In this document: piece after piece, positions 44,756 to 57,869 of the stretch | How the letters are laid out: each line of letters begins with the position of its first letter | How positions within the stretch are numbered: the first letter of the stretch is position 1 | Assembly: GCA_958510875.1 (NCBI GenBank) | Contig: OY294067.1 | Span: 105,630,010-105,694,009, forward strand | Origin: Endomychus coccineus | Lineage: Eukaryota; Arthropoda; Insecta; Coleoptera; Endomychidae | Length of the DNA: 64,000 bases | Direction: 5' to 3' | Notes under the pieces: generated by a model | What the model was told of the DNA's origin: nothing | The model's input: only the letters and a program-made list of their open reading frames with translations | The model's database searches: none | Translations under genes and position numbers: made by a program

Positions 44756-45831
44756 GAATTCATATATTCAAAGATATAGTTCCATTTTGCTATTTAGTGT
44801 AATCTGCAAAGGGTGTCGATTTATTTTTTGAGTAGAAATCTCAGCTCTTTGTATGCATAAAATGTTAGAATCATTATGAAAGAACTATGAATGATGAAAG
44901 GTGTTCGAACAACTATTATAATAGTATCTCATTAAGGAAATCGTTTAGAAAGAAATTCTTCTTGACTCATCATAATGAAAATCCAATCGACTTGAATGTT
45001 TCTAAAGCAGAGCAAAGTTGAAGGCCAAGATGACTAAAGATTGATTGTGTTGTATTTAGTCACTTCTTATTATTACTAATGCTGTTACATTTAGTATCCA
45101 GAAATAGTTGATAACACTTTCTTAAAGCTAGTCTTCATTATCAAACACCATACTGAGTCATCTAATATGATAATTGTCATACATAAACATGCGGTTTATT
45201 CGTAAATATCCGTCCAGTTAAATCGTATTTAATGACAAACCAATTAATGAACAACTGTTCTGTCACATATCAATTATTAGTCAACAGGCATGAACTTTAA
45301 ATTACACAAAAATGTTTACGTGTATATAAATAAATAATTGGTACTTGCATATTTTATGGTCGACTTGCGTAGGTATACCTACATTCTGGATATATGTAAC
45401 TACGAACTACTATGAATTGTAAAAATAGTGGACGGATTTTATTTACTAAAAATAGTCATTTAGGAAGGTAGGTATGCAACAAGTATCTATTTAATTGAAT
45501 TTCCTTACGTAAATCATGCTAGCGTCTCTGCAATATTTCCGGGAGTTTATAACATGAATAAAAATAGTTTACATAAGACCAATGTCAATATGTAACTTTA
45601 TAAGTATTATGTTCTGCAATGTATCCATATATTACTACATATTGTCCCAATTTTGAACATTACTTAATATCTTATCATATTCTTCGCATGGCATGGTTAA
45701 TGACTACTTCATATTTTCTTTAGTCACGATAACATGTTGATTAACTTTAATTATAAGCAGGTTGAAATTATAACACAAAATTTAACTTTTGGATAAAAGT
45801 GACTGGATTCGTACCATTTTTGAAATTCTCG
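44756..45831. other. No gene recognised
   Basis: The start is probably the LINE 3' UTR. The rest is AT-rich and featureless. Confidence 0.45.
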
Positions 45832-46005
45832 TTTTACTTTCCTCACTAAATGCAGTATATAACATAGAAGAAGTGTTGTAATCAACCCAATATATTTCCG
45901 CGGATATATCCGTTTTGAACATTTATGACCCGATCTAGACTATTTTTGACATGGTGTCAAGTGTGTGCTTGCGTGTGTGTGTGTGTTCACGTGCTTCTAT
46001 GTATG
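45832..46005 (+). repeat. Dispersed repeat 'R1', copy 3
   Basis: Starts TTTTACTTTCCTCACTAAAT, contains GGATATATCCGTTTTGA and TTTTTGACATGGTGTC, and ends in a (GT)n tract near 45,980. A tRNA-like sequence follows 160 bp downstream. Confidence 0.7.
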
Positions 46006-46165
46006 TCCCACATTTCAAGTGGATTACTGACATCCATCAGTTTTTCAAATGCAGTTATAGTATTTTATTGAACCATAATGGTAACAGTGTTTTTGTGGTT
46101 ATAAATATATATCACACGCATATATCCAACTTTATTGTACTCCGAAATTGAAGGAACTATGGAGT

Positions 46166-46240
46166 CTGCTTGTAGCGCAGTTGGTAGAGCGTTAGCTTTG
46201 CGTGTGACAGATATCGGGATCGATTCCTGGCATCTACGCA
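46166..46240 (+). tRNA. tRNA-like sequence (pseudo-tRNA or SINE head)
   Basis: Box A TAGCGCAGTTGG (46,173-46,184) and box B GGATCGATTCC (46,217-46,227) are at tRNA spacing. The T stem pairs (with two wobbles) and the D stem pairs with one mismatch. The acceptor stem pairs poorly and the anticodon stem has mismatches; the anticodon position would be TGC. It is therefore a decayed tRNA or a tRNA-derived SINE promoter, not a working tRNA. Confidence 0.55.
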
Positions 46241-46929
46241 GGTGATTTAATCATTTTATCGTTAACTATCCTATACATATTATATTTCGAAAAATTGTGA
46301 AACTTGCTATAAAACCGTTCTTAATACTCTTGCATTCATGGTTGGAGAAAGTGAGAGACGAGCTAAGCTTCTCCTCATCCCTCAAAAGTTATTCATTCTC
46401 TCACCCCATTCAGTTGCTTGGTGATTGGTATATACCAGCGAGTAGGATTCCATTTGAACCGAAACAGATTTATCATTGAAATTATGAAAGAATTTTTTTC
46501 AACTTCAACAAATTTCCCTTTAAATTATTCAGAGCAAATGTTTATAAATAATATATCACCTCAGTATCATATTCGACAACTTGAATTAAAGTCGTGTAAT
46601 TAATTAATGAGAAAAATGATTGAATAATTTCATTCATTAATTATTAATTAATTAACTAGGTAACATGTACGTGATAATGTATACGATAATGCAATTGAAT
46701 CGTCTGAGATTAGAATCGATAAACATTGTTTCACTGCAATTATTTATCTATCGATTCAACAATCAGATAGATAAGCAATAGCAGTTAATCGTGAGAAGAT
46801 TTTATAGTTTTGATATGGGTTTTTCCACAATTGTTCGTCCTACCATATCATCCAGAACGTCATCAGTTTAAAATTCGGATAGATTTGGTTACCAAGAAGT
46901 ATCTGTTTAGTATTGCGTTATTGTTGAAT
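46241..46929. other. No gene recognised
   Basis: Possibly the body of a SINE at first, then AT palindromes (ATTAATTAATTAATTA near 46,640). Nothing coding. Confidence 0.4.
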
Positions 46930-47275
46930 TGATTGCTGGTTCCCGGTCAGCATAGAGAGTCATCTGCAGTGGCGAGAAGTCGATAAAAGAGGTTTCCACT
47001 AATGATGCAGTTTCGACAGTGCTCCCGCTTCGCATATACAGTCATTTGTTGCGCGTTAGCGACAAGTCAACGAAGTCTTCAAGCGCTGCTAAAGCTGTCT
47101 ACAGTACGCTTGTTCCAACAACGTTTCGGTTCATGCGCAATAAATAAAATGCGTTCTAACCGAGACGTGGGCCGTTCATCTGACGATTCATATGTTATTC
47201 CAAACAAACATGAAATCGTTCATGGGACGGGTTCTGTACGGTCATTTCGGTACACGAGAGGGAGTAGAAGCTGTG
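46930..47275 (+). other. CpG-richer candidate first exon ending at a splice donor
   Basis: This stretch is visibly richer in G+C and CpG than its neighbours. A frame open from 47,002 has a well-placed ATG at 47,149 (ATAAAATG) reading MRSNRDVGRSSDDSYVIPN, and runs to AGCT|GTGAGT at about 47,268, a strong 5' splice site. No domain is recognised. It could be the promoter and first coding exon of a host gene, or chance. Confidence 0.25.
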
Positions 47276-47994
47276 AGTACTGACCTGCGCGTTAAGTATT
47301 TCATTATTGTTCTTTGGATCACAGGATTATTAAATTGCCATTTTGGGGTTATTTGGTGCGTTTGTTTGGTCCATATATGAAAATTTCCTCAATAAATAAT
47401 TGAGGGGATATCGAGGCTAGTTAGAATGATTTAGAGTTTGTCCTGTCTTTAGGAAATCTCCCTGAGGAATAATTTGGATATAAAGGAGCAATTTAACGAG
47501 AAGGCAACAAAACAGATAAACAACCTTTTCGTGTAAGTAAACATTGTTATGGCATACTGAAGCAAAAATTTTCAAAAATGCACCTACTTTGTTAAATTAA
47601 GACAAATTGGTTTGATCATCAATTTCATTAGAGCAGCATATAACACTTCATAACGTAGCCGACGATTCATGAGAATTTTATTATAATTGAAGAGAATGAA
47701 AACTTTGGTGCTGTGAAAGTTCGAATTATTAGTGATATAATGATGAATAGATAACAAATGTAAAGCTTCTTAAAAATAAGGGATAAATCCTATGGTTTCT
47801 CAGATTGTTAAAATTAAATTAATGAACAATCAGTAAAGACAAATTTCTAGGTAATTTAGAAGGGATGAAAATGTATAAACGGAAAAGCGATTTACTAAAT
47901 TTCGATTTATCTCCAGCTGAGGGTAACCCTTTGTTTACATTATTATCACCAACTAGTATTTAAGCACGCACATTTTGGTTTTTAATTTAGTTTA
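47276..47994. other. No gene recognised
   Basis: If 46,930-47,275 is an exon, this would be intron. No repeat is recognised. Confidence 0.4.
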
Positions 47995-48090
47995 CTCTGT
48001 TGATGGCTACTTGGTAGCCGAAAGATCCTCGGTAATTTAGTAGTATTTTTAGTGGATAAGGGTGATTATTTCTTATTTATAGTGGAACAA
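47995..48090 (+). repeat. Fragment of the repeat forming the 33.0 kb palindrome
   Basis: GTTGATGGCTACTTGGTAGCCGAAAG and the TAGTATTTTTAGTGGATAAGG that follows match one arm of 32,955-33,160. GGCTAC/GTAGCC is a perfect stem before GAAA. Confidence 0.6.
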
Positions 48091-49564
48091 TCCCTTGTCA
48101 AACTGTGATATTAGTCAGAAGTTATGCACTAACCAATTAGTTTTTCAACCTGGTTTTAGTTGCCTTGGATAGAATTTAAAATGTATGTATTATGTATAGG
48201 TAATTATTTAATATAATTGAATATATGAAAATGAAACTCACAGAGCAGCTACAATAGTACGTAAACAATTATTAATTAATCTAAAAGTGTCAGAAAACCG
48301 TTTCAACTTGTATATAGTTCTCGTCAAATAACTTGGCACCTGTATGAAATAATATCGGCACATTTATAAATTATCTTCTTCTAATACTCATGATTTACAT
48401 AAAGAAACATTGTAACGTATAATTTTTAAGAAAACCACATACTTCAATGGCATTGTAATGATCTAGAAAGAGACAAAACATCCCCGTCCTATCGTATTTG
48501 AATCACGTTACTTTTGTCAAGTTGCAGGCCTGTCTTGTTTATTCTTTTGTATTCAAATGCCGATGCTGTCTGATTCCTTCATTCACAGGGAACCTAACAC
48601 AATTTCTGCTGCACGTCCGTTAAAATTAAGTAAACCGTTCTAATACACGACAATACATTGAAAGTATTGAAACTAATTAATATTCACTCTAAAAAGATAA
48701 TCTGAGTAAACAATGTAAACTAACGAATGTTATAGATTATAACAGCTGCAAATATTTATATATAAACATGATAAGATCGAAATGACGAACACTATAAGAA
48801 ACTTGAAAATGCTAACCGACTAGGTACGAATACAATCGATAAAGTTGATTCTGCAGCGTGTGGCTTACGGAAATTTTTGTACCAAAACTACCAACCTATC
48901 AATATAACGCGTGTGAATCAAGAACTTTTCATAATCTGATACGCCCATTGATGACGTACGGGCCTAGTTATTTGACGAGAACTATAGTTTGTGTATTAAC
49001 ACAGGACGGTACACAGTCAGCGATTGCGCAGAAGCCTGTTACAAACAGTCCCAAAAACGGTTTCAGGACGATTTAAATACTGTCATTGTATTTTGGAACA
49101 TACGCACGAGGCTTCTACATTGACCCGGTGGACTCAATTCATGAAGGAGCATAATAAATTAGAATCAAAATAATCGAATCGACTTTGATTATGGATGATT
49201 ATTATAATCCCTTCTGTTTGAACTGGGATCTATCTGGCTATTGGGTTCATTCACACATTTAATGTAATCTTTTATATATATATTTATTCATAGTAGAGGA
49301 AATTAATGCATAAAAAAGACCCTAACCTCTTACTTTTCAGTTGTAGGATGGATTTGCATGAAACCTTCTACACTCGTTTCATTTTTTTCCAATAAACTTT
49401 GTTAACCTTTAGATTTTGTCCCTCACACATCCTGTAATTATTATGTGGTTTGATAGCACCCCTATTTTATATCTCCCGGGGTTCTCAACCGAATGGCTTC
49501 AAATTTACGTATAAGGGGTTTTAGGGGTCGCTGATGACATGAAATTGTAATTGCAGCCAGGATT
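48091..49564. other. No gene recognised
   Basis: A slightly GC-richer stretch at 48,858-49,140 has open frames (for example NTGRYTVSDCAEACYKQSQ) that look protein-like but match no family I recognise; it may be a DNA transposon relic. Confidence 0.35.
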
Positions 49565-50676
49565 TTGGTTTTGGGGAAGAATTGAAGATAGAAAAAGTCT
49601 TCCAAATTCAGTTTTTCCTAAAAATTGAGTATCTTTAAAGTCATCTTCGCCCCTCCCCTCCACTTATCCCCGCGAATATGTTAAACTGCATTTTGTAGCC
49701 AGGCTATTAATTTTACAGAAAATTGTAAAGACATAAAAAGTGTTTAGAATTTAGTTTTGATAACATTTGTAGACACTTTCTAACCCCCTTCCACACTTTG
49801 CGAGTAAACATCCCTATAATATTAACAAATCTGACTTTTGCATGTCATATAAAAAATATAATATATAAATAATATAATAATGGATTCATCTTGAAAATGC
49901 TGTGTATAATAACTTCATAATTTCAATTAAAATATATATATTTATGTATTATGGTGATTTCACACTATTGAGGGAAAAAGAGAAAAAATTAACAGGGATT
50001 AACGTAAAAGGGGCACCCACCGTATCTACAAAATCGGCTGTAACTGTAACAATTTAAAAAAAAAAATTATTGCCAATATACAAAAAAACATTAAATGCGG
50101 AATAATACTTACGACGATACGTACCTGTTAGTTTTCACAATAAACAAAGGTTTTTGAATAAATTTGTTAGTTCCATTTGTTGAATAAAAATGTTTATTTG
50201 CGTGAAAATCACCTGTATAAACTATTGCAAATTTAGTAGTGGGAAATCACTATAATACATACATAAATATTTATATTTTAACTGATATAAAGTTATTATA
50301 CATGGTATTTTCAGGATGAATTCATTATTTTATTATTTATATTTTTTTATAAAATTTACTTATTTCCATTCAAAAATCCGCTTTGTTAATATACGAAATA
50401 GGGATGTGAAAACGGGTTAGAAAGAATCCATACAAATGTATTTATATTATGAAAAACTAAATTCTAAACCCTTTTTATGTCTTGACAATTTTTTTCTCTC
50501 TAAAATTAATAGCCTGGCTACAAAATGCAGTTAAACATATTCGCGGAGTGGAGGGGGGTACGTGGAGGGGGATACGTGGAGGGGGCCTAGGTAGGTGACT
50601 TTGAAGATAGTCAATTTCTATGAAAAACTGATTTTGGAAGACTTCTTGTATCTTGCTATTCTTCTCTAAAACCAAA
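49565..50676. mobile_element. Foldback element, ~400-440 bp arms
   Basis: 49,565-49,970 and 50,236-50,676 are inverted copies at roughly 80% identity (shared blocks AATATGTT-AACTGCATTTTGTAGCCAGGCTATTAATTTTA and GACATAAAAAG.GTTTAGAATT), with a spacer of about 265 bp. No protein is encoded. The right arm has a small tandem expansion of GGGGG.TACGTGGAG at about 50,550-50,590. Confidence 0.75.
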
Positions 50677-52600
50677 TAAAGGGTCGATTGATGCTATCAG
50701 TCACTCCTCATCAGAATATGATAATCACAAACTTCAAGAAGGATAAAGTGTTTCAATCAATAAATAATATGTGTCCCTAAAACATTTGAAATTATAACTA
50801 TATATAATAATGCCAACTCTCATGAATCGCTATAAAACAAACATATTTGTTATCATCAAACAACATGTATCGTACATGTTACAACGTACATATTATAAAA
50901 ACGTATTTAACAGCTATTACAAAACTCAAATCATTTACTAGGAAAACATAAAACTACCACAAGACATTTAATCTTATTAGTGTTCATTTTTCTAGTGGTG
51001 ATTCGTTTAATGTAATTATACACTTATTCGTACTTATATACTCAGTAAAATAATTGCATGTGTAGGATAAATGAACCTTATACAGTAACGGATTCAAACT
51101 TTATTAATAATTTCAAAAAATAATTTATTCTGTACAGATATCTTAGATCTATTCAGAATGAATTATTTCACTTGAATTATACAAAAATATTCTGTTATTA
51201 TCTACTGTTAGGCACTTACCCGCTTGAATTTGTAGAGCACTATCTTCGGTTGATAATAAATCTGGAACAAAACCGTCATTAAGTCACTTATCGAAATTTT
51301 TAACATTTCACATTTCATCAACAGGGAACAGAAACTTATTATTATAATTAATGTTTGAATAATTCTATTTGGTAATTCATCACGAACTGAATGAGAAACT
51401 GTGAATAAAACACATTTCCCTTCAATAACAAATAATATTTCCTATATCCAGTGGTGTAGTATAGAGGAGTACTTTGCTAGTTGCGTAAATTTTGAATAAA
51501 ATTATCAAATAATAATCTGACTACATGGCTATTTATAATAGAATCGTCATATTATGAGAAAACCGTCACATTATATTTTTCGTTTTAATCTGAGTAATAA
51601 GTAATTTCGTGATCCCAATCGAAAGTGATTGCTATTTCTCATAATTGTTTCGTTGACACAAAGAATGCCTTATCTGTACCTGAGAATGATATAATAATCT
51701 TGTTCTTTATACAGTCTAGACACTTCTTTTGATAAATGCCATTGCCAGATATATGTATTAATTTGTATTTGTACGAATTTTCAAGGTGTTCGCTAGCTCA
51801 ATTTTCCAGAGTGAAGCGGACGGATGTCTAAGTTAGTGATGGTGATAATCGAGATATGAAAAATTGATTTAGTCGATTATTGAATTGTCTCGATATAATA
51901 AATAGGACACATGTACACAGCGACGCTTCGACTAGATTAGTACTTCGATTTAGATTAATCTTTCGGTCGTACACGACACGACACGACTTGGGGGAATAAT
52001 CGAGTCGATATGAGATATACAGAACTACAGAAACTGAGCCATGCATTGCTGAAGGAAATAGAAAATGAAAAAAACATTAGTTATTTTATTTTATGATTTC
52101 AATTTACAGATGTAGTTGAAAGATCCATTTTTCTGTATAAAACAGATGCACAAATACAACATCAATAATTCGAAATACCATCATAAAGTTTGTCGAAATA
52201 ATAAACGTTACGCTTTGACGATATACAGGTGATAGTTAATATTGATATTACAAATCATGAATCATAACGCAGCAAAAGAAAAATGTAGACCTGCCTGCAA
52301 TTAAAATTAAATACTGTTACTCGTCTTATGCATGCCACATGTGAAGCCAACGGATCTTTTTATTGAAGAAATAGTGGTAGAAAATTTGTAGTGTTTTACC
52401 ATACTACTAAAACATGAATATTTAATGTAGTTTATCCAATTTCCAAACTTGGATGGCAAGTACACTACCACTAATTTATAACTCTACAAAATTAATAGAT
52501 TATCCCCATTACTAGTCAGTACAAGGCGAGCAGGATTAAGGGCGCCATTTGCGAGTAGCGAAGCTTTCAAAATAAATTATTATATTCTCAATAGAAGATT
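50677..52600. other. No gene recognised
   Basis: AT-rich; contains (ACACG)3 near 51,972. Nothing else. Confidence 0.45.
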
Positions 52601-52680
52601 TAATGAATTAATACCTACTTCCCGAGAATTTATAATTCATACCTCGGCCAAGAATAATTATTAATGAATTAATAACTACT
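52601..52680 (+). mobile_element. 42-bp PLE tail stub with 19-bp target duplication
   Basis: 52,620-52,661 is the extreme 3' end of the PLE tail (CCCGAGAATTTATAATTCAT...). It is flanked by TAATGAATTAATACCTACT (52,601-52,619) and the same with one change (52,662-52,680). It is a severely 5'-truncated retro-insertion. Confidence 0.75.
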
Positions 52681-55600
52681 ATTATTTATAATAAGATATC
52701 TTAATTTGATTCTAAGAATGCTCAGTTGTTGAATGTAATTTTGAATCAACAATAAATTTTCTCCAAAGTAATAATATTATTTGTAGGTTATTATTAAAAT
52801 TCAAAACAAGTTTTTACAATTAAATTTCGTTTTTAGTTTTTAGCTATTTAAATGTTTTTACTGAAAATTCTCAAATTTCTAGCTCAATCTTTTCTTCCTT
52901 CTAGATAACTTAATCTGTATACTAACTATATTTTCTCTTGGTAAAAGGGGGAAAGGGGCGTCAAATTTGGCAACTGTCTATGCTGCCACTGCCTACTTCC
53001 TAATATTAAGTTTGAAAATTGTTTCATCATACATTGACATTCTCATATTGAGAATTTATTATTCAATTATCGAAATTTTATTATTATTATTATGTTTGAA
53101 AAGGGCAGAGGTTCCAAGAACCTATTATGCCCAAAATACAGAGTCTACAAACTGTGAACAGTACTGATATTTAACCTAAATTAGTGATGGGAACAATTGA
53201 ACAAAAGGAAAATTATAGCTGAAGAATCTGAAATAAATGATATAAACAAAGAATAATGTACAGATAATTAGTTATGTACACTCAAATAGCAATATTTACA
53301 TTACATTTTTCGAAGCTGTATTGTATGAAGTCTAGTTAATTCTCTAATATAAGTAATTCTAAATAGAAGATATCACTAATTTCCAAAAACAATCGCTAGG
53401 ATTAGACATTACTGGCTGACAAAATATGTCTGAAGTTTACTAGGAGGGGGAAGTAGTGACATTTTTCGTGTACTTTTGACACTAAAATGTTTTGTGAGAA
53501 AATACCTATTTCATAAAGATTGTTATGAGCGTTTTGGTCTATATAATGCAACTTCACGCAGATCCTTTTAGAAATCCCCAGGCGTGTTCTTTACCCAAGG
53601 TAAATTTACGACAAGAACAATCAAATAGTTTGACAGAGAATACGGCCCTCACAGTAAACTGGGCTGTTCTATTTTAACTTGATCCGAGAAACTGACTCGT
53701 AGGATGTCCAAATTGCTGAGAAGAAACGTTTGAATTGCAAGTAGACTTGAAAAGTTTTGATAAATATAGCTAAGCTAAGTATCAGCCCACATAGCACAAA
53801 ATCAAAATACCGTTCTTTGTTTGTACATAACACGTAGCATAATGAAATGTCCTTGAAAAAAATAACTATTAAAAGTTTGACTTTCATTAATTTAATAAAT
53901 GCAACTAGTTTTGCTAACACAGTAGCTTTTTCATTACAAATTACTAATTAATAATAAACAATAGTTTTGAACTGATTCTGTCCATAAAATGATTATAATG
54001 ACGATGTAAAAGATTCGTTTGAAATTGAATCGCCTGAACGTTTCTTACATGATTAAAGGAATTTATTACTTTTCCGAAATTTAGAATATATAGAAAAAGG
54101 AAGTCGTCGTGAAAAGTATCAGGAAGCAGCAAATATATTTTGAATCTATTCTAAAAAAAACAAGATATAGCGTGAACGCCAGTCCTGTCACAAATTAGCT
54201 TTTCTCAACTTTTCTAAACCAATAAAATGTATTATTCGGAAGGATATAAGATATGTTATATCAGAAAAGTCTATATATCAACAAATTTTTCGTTTATAGC
54301 AACAGAAAATATTTTTTTGCCCAATCACCCTGATTTTCAATTACCTTATGAATTTAATAGTAACTCGTCAGATGCGTATTCTTCATAAAATCCGAAATTG
54401 TTGTTTGGTAGAATCCATTCCATGTGCGGATCAACAAGGGCGTCGAAACGGCAGGGCACCATTCTAAATAGTTGATATAAAATGTTCAACGTAAACAAGC
54501 ACCCTGATGGTGAGAGACAAGGGGGACTCACCGAAATAAATCACCGATGAAAAGAGGAGAGGGAACGCACCGGAGGGAATAAAAAACTGCGACTAGTGCT
54601 AAAAGTAGTGATTCATTGACTGCTTCCATATCTAGAGTAAAAATGTTTGCGTTTATAAATTAAATTTGATCTTCCAAATTTTTCAACACTATTAAGCCCC
54701 ATCTTCATGAGGGGAAGGACGATTGAAATGAGATTCATTATATTATAATTGAATAGTTTTCGCGAAACAATTCAACACATTCTTCCTTTCATTCAATAGG
54801 AACCACGTACCTTGAAATTTTTACCGATTATAGGTAGCACCGAATTGAAAATTATTTATGGTAAAACTTTCGTATTTTTTAATGAAGAATCTGAATCTGA
54901 TAATAAACCCCTTAGGGGGGGGGGGGGCGGTTGTGTAGGAAGGGTAATTTTGGCGAGATTGATTTTCTCTCTCGAAAAAAAGTTTTTATTACGGACAGTC
55001 TTGTGGTACAACGCGAAATTTTCTGTTTTTCATGAACGTTAAATCATGAAATACTAGATAATGTATTACATTTTCAGTGCCTAACATTATGAATAGAAAA
55101 ATTAATTTTTTTTTATTTTCGGTATTAGACAACATTTTAGTTTTGTTACCAAATTTCGACAAATTTTGAATTATATGATATAACAATGATACGAGAGTTT
55201 TATGAATTGGAGCTAGCCATACGAATTGTATTTTGCTGTACAAGATATACTAGTAAACCTCTCAAATGTTTAGAAGGTTTGGGTCTCGTCACAACGTAAT
55301 TTTTTTGGAAAATTTGTCATGCTTTCCACAAACTGTTCAAGTTGATTCAGTCGAATGTATCGTCTAGTTATTCCTAGATATAGTACTGACGACTAAAGCG
55401 TTAATAAAACACGGCCATCCTATCCTCATCTCTATCGAATCTGTATCGGTGTCTTGAACCCAACCTGTATAACTATTTCTCACTCAAGTCTCATGTAACA
55501 CCTTTGCTAAGCATCCAATGCAGACTGGATCGTGAAACTATCTCTACAAATAAATCTCGATGTCAATCAATGATCGTTTCTAATACTTACAAGAACTAAA

Positions 55601-56687
55601 GGTGAGTAACTTGGTATATTTGTACGTTCATTATCATATTAATTGAAAAAGCACCAAACAGTAGACGGATTGCTATAGATTATTAAATAAATTTGTTTGT
55701 TTATCCTTGAACTCGCCATAAAGCTAAATACGGCACTGCCACAAATAATACTCGAGATGATATTAATTGCAATTGCAAACTGGTCCCTGCAAATAATGAT
55801 GTACATCCACAAACCATATGTGTTTTAGTTTATTCTTATTTTAATGTTTATGAGATAATCTTTTTATTTATAACTCTACTCACAGCATATTGAACCAGTC
55901 TGTGATTCGTGAATTATTTCGAACTACTGCTGGAAGCTACGTTCAATTAACTGTTCATGTTATCTTTCATACAAGAGACCTGGATAAAAAATTATAAATA
56001 TTCCGCAAATTGAACAGATAATATCTTTAGATACAAGTATATTAGGATTAAAAATATGCATTACTATGAATCATTGTTATATACACATGGTTTGGTTCAC
56101 ATCGAGGTATGTTAGTGGAGTGAAAAATTAATAAAAGGCGGCCTCATCCTATCGGAAGATGCTCTAATTTTTGCGAATGGTGTCTTATGTTATCGCGACT
56201 TTGACTATTTGTGAAGTAAAAAGAAGCATAATTCAAGTAGACAAACCATGTACTCTTAGAGAACGCGGAATAATTTTTATCAAATGATCGCTCGGTAGTT
56301 TTTCGTCGTGGTATGACTGATCTTGTGGTACTAACAGGGCAAACACTGCGGCGTTTAGCTGCTCGCCTGGATGAGACTGGTTCAACACAAGACAATAGCA
56401 TACGTACTCGACCCCAGAATATACGTTGTTCACGACAATTAAAAATGACATCATACTTGGTTACTTTTACAACCAATTCACTTCAACAATTTCCCTAAGC
56501 AAGTGCCGTGCTATTTTCGTCAACCCAGGTCTATATGATTTTTACAGTTGGCAACACATTACAGAGTTGTCGATATGAAGTGTTGTTCTGTGTTGATTTC
56601 TTGAATTGACTTGACAGTTCATACTTTGTTGTGAAGAAATTCAAAAGTAAAGAAGCAGTTTTTCTCAAAACTGTGTGAACTACGAAA
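52681..56687. other. No gene recognised
   Basis: AT-rich. A run of 12 Gs lies at about 54,917. 56,140-56,520 is somewhat GC-richer, with overlapping frames on both strands, but no motif is recognised. 56,520-56,687 is probably the leader of the following transposase. Confidence 0.4.
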
Positions 56688-57720
56688 ATGCCGAAGGCTC
56701 TGTCATCTAGTAGTCAACGAATTGTATCTTCAGCAATTAATTACTTTGAAGAAGAACGCGATAATGGGGACCATATCTTTCTATCACTGTCGTCACAGAA
56801 CTCACAGACAGAGTTGCATCAGCATTACAATTGAGTGTCTCGAGTGTATAAAATCGCAGATAAACGAAGCAGAGGTGAAGCAATTTCAAGCCCAAGAAGA
56901 AAGCTTAAAGTGGTTGTAGATGTAAATGCTTTTGACCAGAGTGCAATTCGGAATGCTATTTATAAAATGTACAGAAACAAGGAACATATCACTTTAAATA
57001 CAATAAAAGAAAAACTTGTGGAACGTGAAATATATACATTGCGGCAAAACATCACTTTGGAAAGTTTTGAAAAACATGGGCTTCAAATACTGTAAGGATG
57101 ATTCACGACAAGGTATAATGGAGTTATCTGCCATCGCAATAAAACGTGTACATTTTTTAGATCAGAATATGAAACTAAAAAATTAAGGTGTACGTTTATT
57201 TCGACGAAACATGGATCTTCAAGGATGGTGGTACTGTCGGTCATTCCTGGCAAGATTCAAGAACTAATAGTGTGAAAACGATGAACGTAGGTGGCGCAAG
57301 GTATTGCATGCTGGTTGTACGGCAGGTTTTATTTTTGGTAGGGAACTAATATTTTCTTCGAAAACAAACAATGTCGATTATCATCGTGAACTGGAACATA
57401 ACTAACTGATACGTTAGCTGAAATATATAGGTATCAAGTGCTCCGTCTACATCCTTACCATTACATTCTAATCCCATTGAACAAATCTGGGATATAACAA
57501 AAAGCTATCAAAAAAATCAGGTTGGTACAGGTAGTTTGGCGTAAAAATCTCTGGCTATGTGGAAAGAGGCTCTAGGGCAGGCTACACTAGAAATATGGGC
57601 AAAATATATTCGAAAAACTGAAGAAGAAATACAACTTTGATGGGACAGAGATGTTATGTTCGATCGAGAAGATTTAGAACTCGAATAATGATAGTGATTA
57701 TGAGTACAGTACTACAAGTG
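56688..57720 (+). pseudogene. ITm transposase of the 'DETW...NPIE' type, broken
   Basis: ATG at 56,688: MPKALSSSSQRIVSSAINYF, then a shift to SRVYKIA (HTH), VDVNAFDQSAIRNAIYKMY, TLNTIKEKLVE, and GLQIL. After breaks, VYFDETWIF (first catalytic Asp, 57,191) and VGGARYCMLVV follow, then NNVDYHRELEHN. The block with the second Asp is deleted. Then VLRLHPYHY and SNPIEQIWDITKSY (third acidic residue, Glu) and an acidic Ser-rich tail. The order identifies a DDE transposase of the ITm group different from mariner and from the 0.5 kb element. TIRs were not found. Confidence 0.75.
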
Positions 57721-57869
57721 AATATTGTAAGGTAACATTGGTGTTTAATTATTTATTCTTAAAAGTTTGGTTAAGTGTTAAGTGGAAATGTGTTAGTGTT
57801 TTAGTTGAAGTGAATATTAAAAGTCAAAGTTTGATAAAGTGAATTAAAATCTGTGCTAAAGGAACCATA

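Noticed and set aside
46166..46240. Functional tRNA-Ala(TGC)
   Set aside because: Acceptor and anticodon stems pair too poorly; kept only as a tRNA-like sequence.
47192..47270. Transferrin-receptor/PSMA-like peptide in an alternative frame (GRVLYGHFGTREGVEA)
   Set aside because: Resemblance is limited to about 15 residues and would sit in an internal domain, inconsistent with a first exon.
50475..50675. Proline-rich minus-strand frame
   Set aside because: Encoded by the G-rich tandem expansion in the foldback arm.
56144..56498. Overlapping frames on both strands (up to 110 codons)
   Set aside because: No motif on either strand; overlapping opposite frames in a locally GC-richer stretch are expected by chance, although a decayed transposon cannot be excluded.
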